From Saprospiraceae bacterium UBA2329 (GTDB lineage Bacteria; Bacteroidota; Bacteroidia; Chitinophagales; Saprospiraceae), in the NCBI GenBank assembly GCA_002344975.1, contig DDUV01000032.1:20177-84176 (forward strand): a DNA stretch of 64,000 nucleotides, written 5' to 3'. Positions 15,597 through 23,795 of the stretch are shown one piece after another. The notes below the pieces were generated by a model, which saw nothing but the letters and a program-made list of their open reading frames with translations, was not told the origin of the DNA and did not search any database. A program made the translations under genes and the position numbers. Within the stretch, counting starts at the first letter, position 1, and every line of letters begins with the position of its first letter.

Positions 15597-17912
15597 ATGA
15601 GTCACTATCTGAACGAACTGAACGAAGTACAACGCAACGCCGTCACCAACATCAACGGCCCCGTGCTGGTCGTTGCCGGCCCCGGATCGGGCAAAACCCG
15701 CGTGCTCACCTACCGCATCGCCCACATCATCGAGCAAGGCGCCGCGCCCTGGGAAGTGCTGGCCCTCACCTTTACCAACAAAGCCGCCCGCGAAATGAAA
15801 GAACGCATTGCCGGCGTGGTAGGGCCGCAGGCATCGCAGGTATGGGCGGGTACTTTTCACTCCATCTTTGCCCGCATCCTTCGCAGCGAAGCCGAAAAAA
15901 TAGGCTACCCCTCCGATTTCACCATCTACGACACAGAGGATACCAAAAACGTCATCAGCGCCATCGTCAAAGAAATGAACTTGGACCGCGAGACGTACAA
16001 TGTCAATACCCTCCGCTCGCGCATTTCGGCGGCCAAAAGCAGCCTCATTACTCCCAAACTCTATCAGGACAACGAAGACCTCCGCGAGGAAGACCGCCGC
16101 GCCAACCGCCCGCTCACCTACTCGGTTTACGAAAAATACACCGCCCGCTGCAAACGCTCCGGCGCCATGGACTTCGACGACCTGCTCTACCGCCTCTACG
16201 AACTCCTCCAGCGCAATCCCGACAACATCCTCGAAAAATACCGCAAGCGCTTCCGGTACCTCCTCGTAGATGAGTTTCAGGACACCAACCACCTCCAGTA
16301 CGCCATTGTGCGCAAGCTCGTCAACTACGACCACAGCCCCCGCAATGTATGCGTGGTAGGCGACGACGCGCAGAGCATCTACGCCTTCCGGGGCGCCACC
16401 ATTCAGAACATCCTCGACTTCGAGCAGGACTTCAAACCCTTCGGTATCAAGGTGTTCAAGCTCGAACAAAACTACCGCTCCACCGAGCACATCGTGCAAT
16501 CGGCCAACGAGGTCATCATGCACAACAGCCGCCAGATTCAGAAAAAAATCTGGTCGGACAAAGGCCAGGGACAGCGCGTCAAAATCATCAAAGCGCGCAC
16601 CGACACCGAAGAAGGCCATCGCGTGGTGGACACCATCATAGAGCAAAAAAACCGCTACCACCTCAGCAACAACGAGATCGCCGTGCTGTACCGCACCAAC
16701 GCACAGTCGCGCATTTTTGAAGAATACCTCCGCCGCTACAACGTGCCCTACCGCATCTTCGGCGGGCAGTCGTTCTACCAGCGCAAGGAAGTTAAAGACC
16801 TCATCTCCTACCTCCGCCTCGCCGTCAATCCCGGCGACGAAGAAGCCCTCCGCCGCGTCATCAATTTCCCCCGCCGCGGCATCGGCGAGACCAGCGTGGA
16901 CAAAATCAGCGAGTTGGCCGGACAAACCAACCGCCGCATGTGGGACTGCATCCCCGAAGTGGAAATGGCCACCCGAACCCGCAGCGCCGTCGCCGATTTT
17001 GTGGCCATGATGCAGGAATTTCACCGCCGCTCGGCCACCGACAATGCCTACGACCTCGCCATTGATGTAGCCCGCCGCTCCGGCCTCATGGACGAACTCA
17101 AAAAAGACACCACCATCGAAGGCATCGGCCGCTTAGACAACGTCAACGCCCTCCTCGACGGCATCAAAACCTTTGTGGAAGACCCGCAGCCCGTCGGCGC
17201 GCCTCCCATGGAAGAAGGCGAGCAGCCCACCGACATAGACACCCGCCTCTCGGCCTACCTCCAAAACATCGCCCTGCTCACCGATCAGGACGAAAAAACA
17301 GACGAGAAAGACTTCGTCACCCTCATGTCGGTACACGCCGCTAAAGGGCTGGAATTCAAGTCGGTATTCGTGGTAGGCATGGAAGAAAAGCTTTTCCCTT
17401 CGTTCATGTCTTTAGACAGTCACGACGGCATCGAAGAAGAGCGCCGCCTGTTCTATGTGGCCATCACCCGCGCCGAGCAGTTCCTCACGCTCTCCTACGC
17501 CGAAAACCGCTACCGCTACGGCCAGATGCGCGTCAACGAGGCCAGCCGCTTCCTCGAAGAAATGCCCCGGCAGCACGTCGAGAGCACCGCCGCATTGGGT
17601 TTGGCCAAAGCCGCCGAGCGCGGCAGCCGCGATCAGTCGCCACAGCAAGCCTCTTCCGGTGTCAGCGGCGCTTTCCCCAAACGCACGCCGCCGCCCGCCC
17701 GCCCGGTGGTGGATCCCGCCGGTTTCAAGCCCAGCGCGCCCGATACCATCCAGGTGGGCATGCAGGTGCTGCACCTCCAATTTGGCCAAGGCGAGGTCAT
17801 CGCCATAGACGGCCACAAAGACAGCCGTATGGCTTCCATCCGCTTCGGCGCGGGCGAGGCACCCAAACGCATCATGCTGAAGTTTGCCAAGTTGCAGGTG
17901 GTGGAGGGGTAG
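15597..17912 (+). CDS. uvrD: UvrD/PcrA-type superfamily 1A DNA helicase
   Basis: A 771-residue 3'-5' DNA helicase used in repair and replication restart. Motifs in order: Q motif LNEVQRNAV, Walker A GPGSGKTRVLTYRI, motif Ia LTFTNKAAREMKERI, Walker B LVDEFQDTN, motif III VGDDAQSIYAFRGA, motif IV LEQNYRS, motif V TLMSVHAAKGLEFKSVFVVG and motif VI RRLFYVAITRA. The C-terminus has the PcrA-like extension ending in a Tudor-like segment (VGMQVLHLQFGQGEVIAI). It could equally be named pcrA. It is preceded by a repeat mosaic rather than an operon partner. Confidence 0.95.
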   Translation: MSHYLNELNEVQRNAVTNINGPVLVVAGPGSGKTRVLTYRIAHIIEQGAAPWEVLALTFTNKAAREMKERIAGVVGPQASQVWAGTFHSIFARILRSEAEKIGYPSDFTIYDTEDTKNVISAIVKEMNLDRETYNVNTLRSRISAAKSSLITPKLYQDNEDLREEDRRANRPLTYSVYEKYTARCKRSGAMDFDDLLYRLYELLQRNPDNILEKYRKRFRYLLVDEFQDTNHLQYAIVRKLVNYDHSPRNVCVVGDDAQSIYAFRGATIQNILDFEQDFKPFGIKVFKLEQNYRSTEHIVQSANEVIMHNSRQIQKKIWSDKGQGQRVKIIKARTDTEEGHRVVDTIIEQKNRYHLSNNEIAVLYRTNAQSRIFEEYLRRYNVPYRIFGGQSFYQRKEVKDLISYLRLAVNPGDEEALRRVINFPRRGIGETSVDKISELAGQTNRRMWDCIPEVEMATRTRSAVADFVAMMQEFHRRSATDNAYDLAIDVARRSGLMDELKKDTTIEGIGRLDNVNALLDGIKTFVEDPQPVGAPPMEEGEQPTDIDTRLSAYLQNIALLTDQDEKTDEKDFVTLMSVHAAKGLEFKSVFVVGMEEKLFPSFMSLDSHDGIEEERRLFYVAITRAEQFLTLSYAENRYRYGQMRVNEASRFLEEMPRQHVESTAALGLAKAAERGSRDQSPQQASSGVSGAFPKRTPPPARPVVDPAGFKPSAPDTIQVGMQVLHLQFGQGEVIAIDGHKDSRMASIRFGAGEAPKRIMLKFAKLQVVEG

Positions 17913-17970
17913 GCGGGTGGGAGCGGCTGCAAGCTTCAGGCCGTAAGCTGCAAGCTGCGGGGCGCAAACT

Positions 17971-18102
17971 ATGATACAGAGCAGTACAGGCGCACTCATT
18001 CAGGAATTGCTGGGGCACAAAAGCTCAAAAACGACGGAGATGTATGCCCACGCCAGTACCCGGCATATTCAGGAAATAAAAAGTCCCTTTGATGACATCT
18101 GA
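17971..18102 (+). pseudogene. 3' remnant of a tyrosine recombinase/integrase
   Basis: An open stretch of 43 codons ends with IQELLGHKSSKTTEMYAHAS and a tail ...EIKSPFDDI. This is the conserved C-terminus of Bacteroidota tyrosine recombinases: box II LGHKSS.TT.MY, including the nucleophilic Tyr, followed by the SP(F/L)D ending also seen in IntI-type enzymes. Everything upstream, including the catalytic RKHxR region, is missing and replaced by a GCAAGCT-type repeat. It marks the left edge of the AT-rich defence island. Confidence 0.85.
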
Positions 18103-18117
18103 TTCTTGAAAAGTTTT

Positions 18118-18125
18118 TAGCTTTG
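18118..18125 (+). promoter_or_regulatory. Possible -7 element reading into the cassette array
   Basis: TAGCTTTG matches TAnnTTTG, lies 16 nt after the integrase remnant stop and upstream of the first junction site. Its position is like a cassette promoter, but no -33 element at the right spacing is seen. Confidence 0.25.
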
Positions 18126-18200
18126 CTTTTACAGATCAAAAATCATTCTTAGCAGGTCGTTGGGGGTAGATAAGGATGTTTTTTTGAGTGGTATAAGCGA

Positions 18201-18233
18201 GTTACCGGCAACCCTATGACGACAGTGCTAACA
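18201..18233 (+). other. First junction (attI-like or attC 3' tail) of the island
   Basis: GTTACCGGCAACC followed by CTATGACGACAGTGCTAAC matches the tails of the attC-like sites at 20231-20257 and 21822-21847 (shared core GTTACC.GCAA..CT.TGACGACA). There is no matching left arm, as expected for an attI-type first site or a half-lost site. It lies 36 nt before the AIPR gene. Confidence 0.5.
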
Positions 18234-18268
18234 TCAAACTGACTGTATAAAACAATTAAACAAATACA

Positions 18269-20065
18269 ATGAGTAAATACAACGACTTAGTAACAGTAAT
18301 TGACGCAATTCGTGCAGAAGCCCCGGCAGCAAACAAGAGATACAATCCTGACACGAGTAGTATTGACGAAGTAGGTAATGCAAGAGCAAGAGCTTTTATT
18401 CATTTATTCCTAAAAGTAAAATTTGGCTTAGTTGACTTTACCGATAGAGAAAAGTTAATTACAGATGATACTGATGATGGTGGTATAGATGGATACTATA
18501 TTGATAGAGAAAATAAGAAGCTTTACTACATCCAATCAAAATTCAGAGCGACAGAGAAAAATTTTGAAAACAAGGACATTACTCTTGAAGAAATTCTATC
18601 AATGGATATTGAGAGAATAACAACTGGTGAGACCTGTTATGAAAGTGGCACTAAATACAATGGGAAAATACAAAGTTTAATTCGTGACTTGCAGGAAATT
18701 TCTGACATTCCAAAATACGATACAAAAATAATCCTACTTGCGAACATCAAAGAAACCCTTCAACCCAAAATCAATAAAATAATGGGTGGTTATCGTGCAG
18801 AGATATACAATTACGAAAGGTGTTACAACGAGTTAGTCTTTCCCTTAGTTTCAGACACATACTATAACATTTCAGAACTTAAAATTACAATCAACCTTGA
18901 TAGCACTAATTCAGGACATAGGATTGATTACAATGTAAAGACTGAACTTGATGAATGTAATGTCAATGCGTTTTTTGTTCCTACACTTGAAATTGCCAAA
19001 ATTGTTTCAAAGTATAAAAACTCAATACTAAAATACAATCCCAGAAGTTATCTTGACTTATCTGCTGGTAGTGTGAATGCTGAAATTGCAAAATCTATAC
19101 GCCAAATTAAAACTAATGAGTTTGCACTTTTCAATAACGGTATTACAATGCTTTCTGATAACACAAAGCACAGCGACAAGGTTGGGAAAAAGAACAAAGC
19201 CGAAGTAATGGTCACTAATCCTCAAATAATTAATGGAGGACAAACTGCCTACACTCTAAGTAGACTTTACGATGATTGTAAGGAACAGAATACAACATTA
19301 GATATTTTCAACGACAAAGAAGTCCTTTTAAAAATTATCACTTTTAGCGAAGAGAACGGACAGGCAACAACAAAATCAATTGCAGACCGACTTACTTTGA
19401 TTGAGGATATTTCCAAAGCTACCAACCAGCAATCGCCAGTAAACGAAGCAGACCGTAGAGCAAATGATAAAGTTCAAATTGAATTGCAGAAACTAATTTT
19501 TGAAGATTTTGGTCTATACTACGAAAGAAAAAGAGGAGAATTTGGCGATGGACTTCATCATCATTACATAACCCGAGATGAAGTTATTGACAGAGAACTT
19601 TTCTTACGGGTATGTTTAGCGGCACAAAATAAACCACATGAAGCTATACAAGGACAGCTAAAACTGTTTGCATTACCAAAATTCACTACTATTCTTCCCG
19701 ACACCAACTCGTATAGAAAGAATATGTTCGCATACTATACCTATTTACGAATTCCACAGCTTAAAAATTCCAATATTGGACATGCCGCTTCTCTTGGCAG
19801 ATACTCAGTAACTTCACTTGTAGCAAAGAAGTATTCACCACAACTTAAGACCGAAGACTTCGGAAATACTATTGACAAGGAAATTAAATTAGTGTTTGAC
19901 AAATGGTTGCAGTTTCAATCATTTGCAAGAGACGAGCAGCACAACAAAAGGTATTTCTACGAAGTGTTTGACAGAGGAACAGGTAAAAAAATAATTGAAG
20001 CAAATTGGACTGCATACTTTAAGGGCGGGACTTTGGTAAATGACTTAACTAAATTCTTTAAATGA
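18269..20065 (+). CDS. AIPR-family abortive infection phage-resistance protein
   Basis: A 598-residue protein of the AIPR family. Its central signature is clear: FALFNNGITMLSD, then NPQIINGGQTAYTLSRLYDD. The N-terminal part (about 60-95) shows a PD-(D/E)xK-like nuclease core: DDGGIDGYYID, then LYYIQSKF, with an Asp and a QxK pair, which resembles Mrr-type DNA/RNA nucleases. AIPR proteins are linked to abortive infection and occur in phage-defence islands; the nuclease role is inferred. It is AT-rich compared with the surrounding genes, forms a single-gene unit between two attC-like junctions, and ends about 37 nt before the next folded site. Confidence 0.85.
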   Translation: MSKYNDLVTVIDAIRAEAPAANKRYNPDTSSIDEVGNARARAFIHLFLKVKFGLVDFTDREKLITDDTDDGGIDGYYIDRENKKLYYIQSKFRATEKNFENKDITLEEILSMDIERITTGETCYESGTKYNGKIQSLIRDLQEISDIPKYDTKIILLANIKETLQPKINKIMGGYRAEIYNYERCYNELVFPLVSDTYYNISELKITINLDSTNSGHRIDYNVKTELDECNVNAFFVPTLEIAKIVSKYKNSILKYNPRSYLDLSAGSVNAEIAKSIRQIKTNEFALFNNGITMLSDNTKHSDKVGKKNKAEVMVTNPQIINGGQTAYTLSRLYDDCKEQNTTLDIFNDKEVLLKIITFSEENGQATTKSIADRLTLIEDISKATNQQSPVNEADRRANDKVQIELQKLIFEDFGLYYERKRGEFGDGLHHHYITRDEVIDRELFLRVCLAAQNKPHEAIQGQLKLFALPKFTTILPDTNSYRKNMFAYYTYLRIPQLKNSNIGHAASLGRYSVTSLVAKKYSPQLKTEDFGNTIDKEIKLVFDKWLQFQSFARDEQHNKRYFYEVFDRGTGKKIIEANWTAYFKGGTLVNDLTKFFK

Positions 20066-20100
20066 TTGGACAGCATAACAGCCTTAGAAAAGACAGAAGG

Positions 20101-20257
20101 GCAGCCGGTAACAAGGGGTTTGCGATAGCGGGGGTTCTGTGCTTCGCAGACGCATTTGTGCAATGTGGAAGTTCAGTTCTCCGAATGAAGTTTAGTGCTA
20201 AAACACCCCGCCATCGCAAACCCCCGAAACGTTACCTGCAAGGCTGTGACGACACTA
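20101..20257 (+). other. attC-like folded recombination site after the AIPR unit
   Basis: The outer arms GGTAAC (20107-20112) and GTTACC (20231-20236) pair. Inside them GGGGTTTGCGATAGCGGGG (left, about 20115-20133) pairs with CCCCGCCATCGCAAACCCC (right, about 20206-20224), leaving a loop of about 70 nt. The tail TGCAAGGCTGTGACGACACT follows. The AAC...GTT outer boxes and the long imperfect hairpin are like integron attC sites, although the box sequence is not the canonical RYYYAAC/GTTRRRY. A 71-codon open frame across it (20062-20277) is a by-product. Confidence 0.6.
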
Positions 20258-20281
20258 ACAAGAAAATAGAACATTAAGAAT

Positions 20282-21055
20282 ATGCAATTTCAATCTTACG
20301 ACTTAGGACAATTAAAAGGTGGTGAAATAGTTGAAGTAACATTAGGATATGCTGCTAATGTAAAACTTATGGACAGCTCTAACTTTTCAAGTTATAAATC
20401 TGGCAGACGACATACTTATTATGGTGGCCACGTTACACGTTCACCATTCAAAATTCCAGTCCCAAGTTCTGGCAGATGGTATGTCACTATTGACTTAGGT
20501 GGTTACTCAGGAAAAGTAAGTTCATCGGTTAGAGTTTTACCAGGACGTTTACCTTCTGCAAGACAACCAAGCCTTTCAAGTGTTCCATCATTAGTGCAGG
20601 ATAGAGAAATTCCTACTGGTTTCGGTGAAGAACCAATCATAAGGAAATATGATGTCTTTATTTCCCACGCTTCTGAAGACAAAAACGATGTTGTTAGACC
20701 GTTGGCTCTTGCATTGCAAAACAAACAATTAAGAGTTTGGTATGACGAATTTGAACTTAAAATAGGCGACAGTTTACGACAGAAAATTGACAAAGGACTT
20801 GCGAATAGTAGATTTGGAATAGTTGTGCTTTCTAAAAATTTTATAAGAAAAGGTTGGACAAACTATGAGTTAGACGGCATAATAACTAAATCTATAAGTG
20901 GTCAACAAGTTGTTCTACCTATTTGGCACGACATCACAAAACAGGAAGTTATAGATTACAGTCCATCACTTGCGGACAAAGTAGCAAGGAACACAGCAGT
21001 CTACACGATTGAGGAAATTGCAGAAGAAATTGCTGAAGTTATTAATGACAATTAG
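20282..21055 (+). CDS. DUF1883-TIR domain protein (putative NAD+-cleaving defence effector)
   Basis: A 257-residue cytosolic protein. Residues 1-95 are a beta-rich domain matching DUF1883 (VEVTLGYAANVKLMDSSNF...RSPFKIPVPSSGRWYVTIDLGG). Residues about 122-255 form a TIR domain: YDVFISHASEDK, then RVWYDEFELKIGDSLRQKID containing the putative catalytic Glu, and WTNYELDGI. TIR domains of this type hydrolyse NAD+ or make cyclic ADP-ribose signals in Thoeris-like and other abortive systems. It is followed after 5 nt by a membrane coiled-coil gene, and both lie between attC-like sites, so they probably form one two-gene defence cassette. Confidence 0.85.
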   Translation: MQFQSYDLGQLKGGEIVEVTLGYAANVKLMDSSNFSSYKSGRRHTYYGGHVTRSPFKIPVPSSGRWYVTIDLGGYSGKVSSSVRVLPGRLPSARQPSLSSVPSLVQDREIPTGFGEEPIIRKYDVFISHASEDKNDVVRPLALALQNKQLRVWYDEFELKIGDSLRQKIDKGLANSRFGIVVLSKNFIRKGWTNYELDGIITKSISGQQVVLPIWHDITKQEVIDYSPSLADKVARNTAVYTIEEIAEEIAEVINDN

Positions 21056-21060
21056 AAAAA

Positions 21061-21678
21061 ATGGACAACACTGAAATAACATTCAACATTATTAACTCTA
21101 TAGGTGCATTGGCAACCTTTGGTGCTTTTCTTATGCTATTCTTAAAGGATAAAGACAAACAAAAACAAATTGATAAACTTGCTTCAATTGCTACAATCCT
21201 AGACGCTCAAAATGATAGTTTAAAAAAACAGAATGAACTTATTGCCCAGCAAGTAGACATCCTTAGAAATACATCAATTCTTAAACAGCAAGATGGAGCA
21301 TCAATGGCTAAACTTCAAGAACTAGAAGAGAAGAAGTTAAAATTAAGTGTGGCTCCTGTTTTATGGCTAAATGGTGCAGGGACAAGGCATACAGGAGAGT
21401 TACAAATTGACTTAAACAACAAAGGAGAAAGAGCAATTTTGGACGACTTTATTTTGATATCAGGAGAAATTACACTTCATAGCAAGTCTGTACCTTATGA
21501 CCTTGAAAAAGGAGAAAGGAGATACATATTCGCAAGAGCAATCGGAAATAAACCAATTAATGAATGTGAGTACGAAATTGAAGTAAAGTATCACGACAGC
21601 CTGAATAATAAATTTAGTATGATATTGACAGGGAAAGGGGCACGTGTAAAAATAAAATCGAACAATGAAATTGAATAG
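21061..21678 (+). CDS. Membrane-anchored coiled-coil protein, partner of the TIR gene
   Basis: A 205-residue protein of no recognised family. One N-terminal membrane helix (about 9-28, IINSIGALATFGAFLMLFL) is followed by a long coiled coil (about 30-100; KDKQKQIDKLASIATILDAQ and so on) and a beta-rich C-terminal domain (about 105-200) with the pattern LQIDLNNKGERAILDDFIL. It starts 5 nt after the TIR stop (TAGAAAAAATG). The anchored rod with an outward-facing or cytosolic beta domain could be a sensor or scaffold for the TIR protein; that is inference. Confidence 0.7.
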   Translation: MDNTEITFNIINSIGALATFGAFLMLFLKDKDKQKQIDKLASIATILDAQNDSLKKQNELIAQQVDILRNTSILKQQDGASMAKLQELEEKKLKLSVAPVLWLNGAGTRHTGELQIDLNNKGERAILDDFILISGEITLHSKSVPYDLEKGERRYIFARAIGNKPINECEYEIEVKYHDSLNNKFSMILTGKGARVKIKSNNEIE

Positions 21679-21689
21679 TACAGAACAAA

Positions 21690-21850
21690 GCCCAGCAGGT
21701 AACAGCACCTACCCAAAAGTGGCGGTTCACTGGTTAAATCAAGCCTTGTACTTCTTACAAAGTTTGTGCTTGGTTGACAGTGAAGTGCTCCGAAATTCGC
21801 CACTGCACCAAGCGCTAAAATGTTGTAAGCAATTCTATGACAACACAACC
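21690..21850 (+). other. attC-like folded site after the TIR unit
   Basis: The left side CAGCAGGTAACAGCACC (from about 21693) and the tail GTTGTAAGCAATTCTATGACAACAC (21822-21846, split: GTTGTAAGCAATTC + TATGACAACAC) frame an imperfect hairpin; AGTGGCG (about 21719-21725) pairs with CGCCACT (about 21798-21804), and TTCACT with AGTGAA. The tail matches the other two junctions at most positions. It is less regular than the site at 20101 but has the same layout and spacing. Confidence 0.5.
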
Positions 21851-21920
21851 GAGCGACGGTAGGCTGACAAAAAATGAACGGACAAACAATAAAAAGCGTA
21901 AATTTGAGCAATAAAAAATC

Positions 21921-23090
21921 ATGGCATACGAATCGGTAGATAAACTGCAAAAAGTTTTAGCGGAAGAGGTTTTTAACCACACCAAAGACCCTAAAAAGGC
22001 TTCAGGCAGAGCATTGGGTACTCTTGTGGAAATCATTACCTATTATCTTTTAAAGACCTGGGGACTGAATAATCAAATCTCAATTGAGCGTGGACTTGCT
22101 GAATATGGCAATCCTGACATAACCCACAATGTTGAATATTCATTGCATCCTATTGTTCGGAGTTCTTTCGTAACAGTTGATAAATCCGAAAAATCAATAA
22201 CGTCAAATATAATTTTAAAAGCCCTCAGCGCAAGCGGTTTTGACTTGACAGGATTTGAGCGAAAAAACAATCAATTATTAAGCAACAATATACTTCGCAA
22301 CGCTTGCACCATTGCAAGGTCCGACAATTCATTTCTTCTTTGCAGCATCAAATCAGACCTTGGAGAAAAACTTGAATTACATATTTACGAGCAAAACAAG
22401 AAGCCTTACGCAATGTTTGAGTGTAAGCGGGTTGGCGTTGAAGAAGGAATGACAAAAGGTCCTCAGACGATTGAAAAAGCTAAACAAGGTGCTTATGTTG
22501 CCCGTACAGCTTCATCTTTACAGAAAATCCGTTCTGAAAGTGGAGAAATGCAGGGCATCATCTATAAAAGCGACGGTTCTTACATCATTAAGCCATACAT
22601 ACATCTGATGGAAGAAGTGATATTTTCTTCTGATAAGGAGTTGCTGAGAAAATTCATTTTGACAATTGGAGTTGTAAGTAATCACGGAAATTGGATTAAA
22701 AAGACCGCAGACGGGGATTTAAGTTTTAGCGAAGAAAACTTTCAAAAAGAACTCATGGTATTGGCTCAATCTTATGATTGGTTGCTTTTCTTGACTGACA
22801 AAGGGCTTTCCGATTTCATTGACAAACTTTTACTTCATCCAATTCCAGAATTTCAATTTTTAAGGGATACATTTCTTTCAAGTTATACCGAAGGCAAAAA
22901 GAAAAATCAGTTTACCAAAGTTCAGATGAACATTGAAGCTGATAGAATATTGCTGAAATATTTTAGCGACAACCTTGCAACGGTTGAAAGTTGGTTCAAT
23001 GTAATCTCACCAAGTCAGAAAAGTCTTACAATACTGAAAGACGAATTGGATGAATTGAAAAATAAAAATTGGCAAAACATACTAATATGA
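21921..23090 (+). CDS. Putative type II restriction endonuclease
   Basis: A 389-residue protein I could not place in a named family. It is called a restriction enzyme because it overlaps a DNA adenine methylase and has a plausible PD-(D/E)xK core: GNPDITHNVEYSLHP (near residue 62), and later YAMFECKRVGVEEG with an E-x-K triad, followed by the helix QTIEKAKQGAYVARTASS typical of such nucleases. There is no signal peptide or membrane helix. The 3' end shares an ATGA with the methylase start, so the two are translationally coupled. AT-rich like the rest of the island. Confidence 0.65.
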   Translation: MAYESVDKLQKVLAEEVFNHTKDPKKASGRALGTLVEIITYYLLKTWGLNNQISIERGLAEYGNPDITHNVEYSLHPIVRSSFVTVDKSEKSITSNIILKALSASGFDLTGFERKNNQLLSNNILRNACTIARSDNSFLLCSIKSDLGEKLELHIYEQNKKPYAMFECKRVGVEEGMTKGPQTIEKAKQGAYVARTASSLQKIRSESGEMQGIIYKSDGSYIIKPYIHLMEEVIFSSDKELLRKFILTIGVVSNHGNWIKKTADGDLSFSEENFQKELMVLAQSYDWLLFLTDKGLSDFIDKLLLHPIPEFQFLRDTFLSSYTEGKKKNQFTKVQMNIEADRILLKYFSDNLATVESWFNVISPSQKSLTILKDELDELKNKNWQNILI

Positions 23091-23671
23091 GTGCAGGAAG
23101 AAACATAAACACATTAAGTCAAAGCTGGGGAACACCTCATAAATACGTTAATGCCGTCAAAGAAGTATTTGGCGGACACATTGACTTAGACCCATGTTCA
23201 AATGAATATTCAGTAGTAGATGCTCAAACAGAGTATCGTTTACCGAAGCAAGACGGATTAAAAGAAAGTTGGAATTATCCGACCATATACGTTAATCCAC
23301 CTTATGGGATTGACAAAGAGCGTGGGACAACAATAAAAAATTGGCTTGCTAAATGTGCTTATGCAAACGAAGAATACAACTCGGAAGTTTTGGCACTTGT
23401 TCCGATTGCTGCCAATACAGCCCATTGGAAAAAGTATGTTTTTACCAAAGCTAAATCTATCTGTTTTTTATATGACACAAGATTACGTTTTTTAGAGAAC
23501 GGACAAGACACAGGCAAAGGAGCACCAATGGCTTGTGCTATGATTTATTGGGGGAACAATCAAAGTAGATTTTACGAAGTTTTCATTGAACATGGAGCAG
23601 TTGTGGACATATCAAATCTAATTGGAGAAAGAATTGGTGCAGACAGAAAAAAGTATGAACTGTTCCACTGA
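23087..23671 (+). CDS. Phage-type DNA N6-adenine methyltransferase (Dam family)
   Basis: A 194-residue methylase of the phage Dam family. It shows WGTPHKYVNAVKEVFGG, the motif I-like DLDPCSNEYS, and the catalytic motif NPPYG (for D/N-PP-Y/F) in IYVNPPYG; LALVPIAANTAHW follows. It transfers a methyl group from S-adenosylmethionine to adenine in DNA. The ATG at 23087 overlaps the endonuclease stop (ATGA), which supports this start over an upstream TTG. It probably protects host DNA from the co-encoded nuclease, a minimal restriction-modification pair. Confidence 0.88.
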   Translation: MSAGRNINTLSQSWGTPHKYVNAVKEVFGGHIDLDPCSNEYSVVDAQTEYRLPKQDGLKESWNYPTIYVNPPYGIDKERGTTIKNWLAKCAYANEEYNSEVLALVPIAANTAHWKKYVFTKAKSICFLYDTRLRFLENGQDTGKGAPMACAMIYWGNNQSRFYEVFIEHGAVVDISNLIGERIGADRKKYELFH

Positions 23672-23729
23672 CCCGTCGGCACAGAGTTTTACGCTGCAAA
23701 TAAAATTACCATTACTGGTTCCTGTAGCA

Positions 23730-23737
23730 TATCTTTG
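23730..23737 (+). promoter_or_regulatory. -7 element for the YiaA-like gene
   Basis: TATCTTTG fits TAnnTTTG and lies 58 nt upstream of the ATG at 23796. It suggests that this gene has its own promoter and does not belong to the preceding restriction-modification unit. Confidence 0.35.
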
Positions 23738-23795
23738 TACTGATAGCTGCCGCGAGGGGCGGTTGATGTTCATCATTCATCCTAAAACTTGAGAC

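Noticed and set aside
15489..17024. 511-codon frame antisense to uvrD
   Set aside because: Complement of the helicase reading frame; composition follows from the codon use of the sense gene and no domain is visible.
20062..20277. 71-codon frame between the AIPR and TIR genes
   Set aside because: It spans the whole folded attC-like site; its codons are dictated by the hairpin arms.
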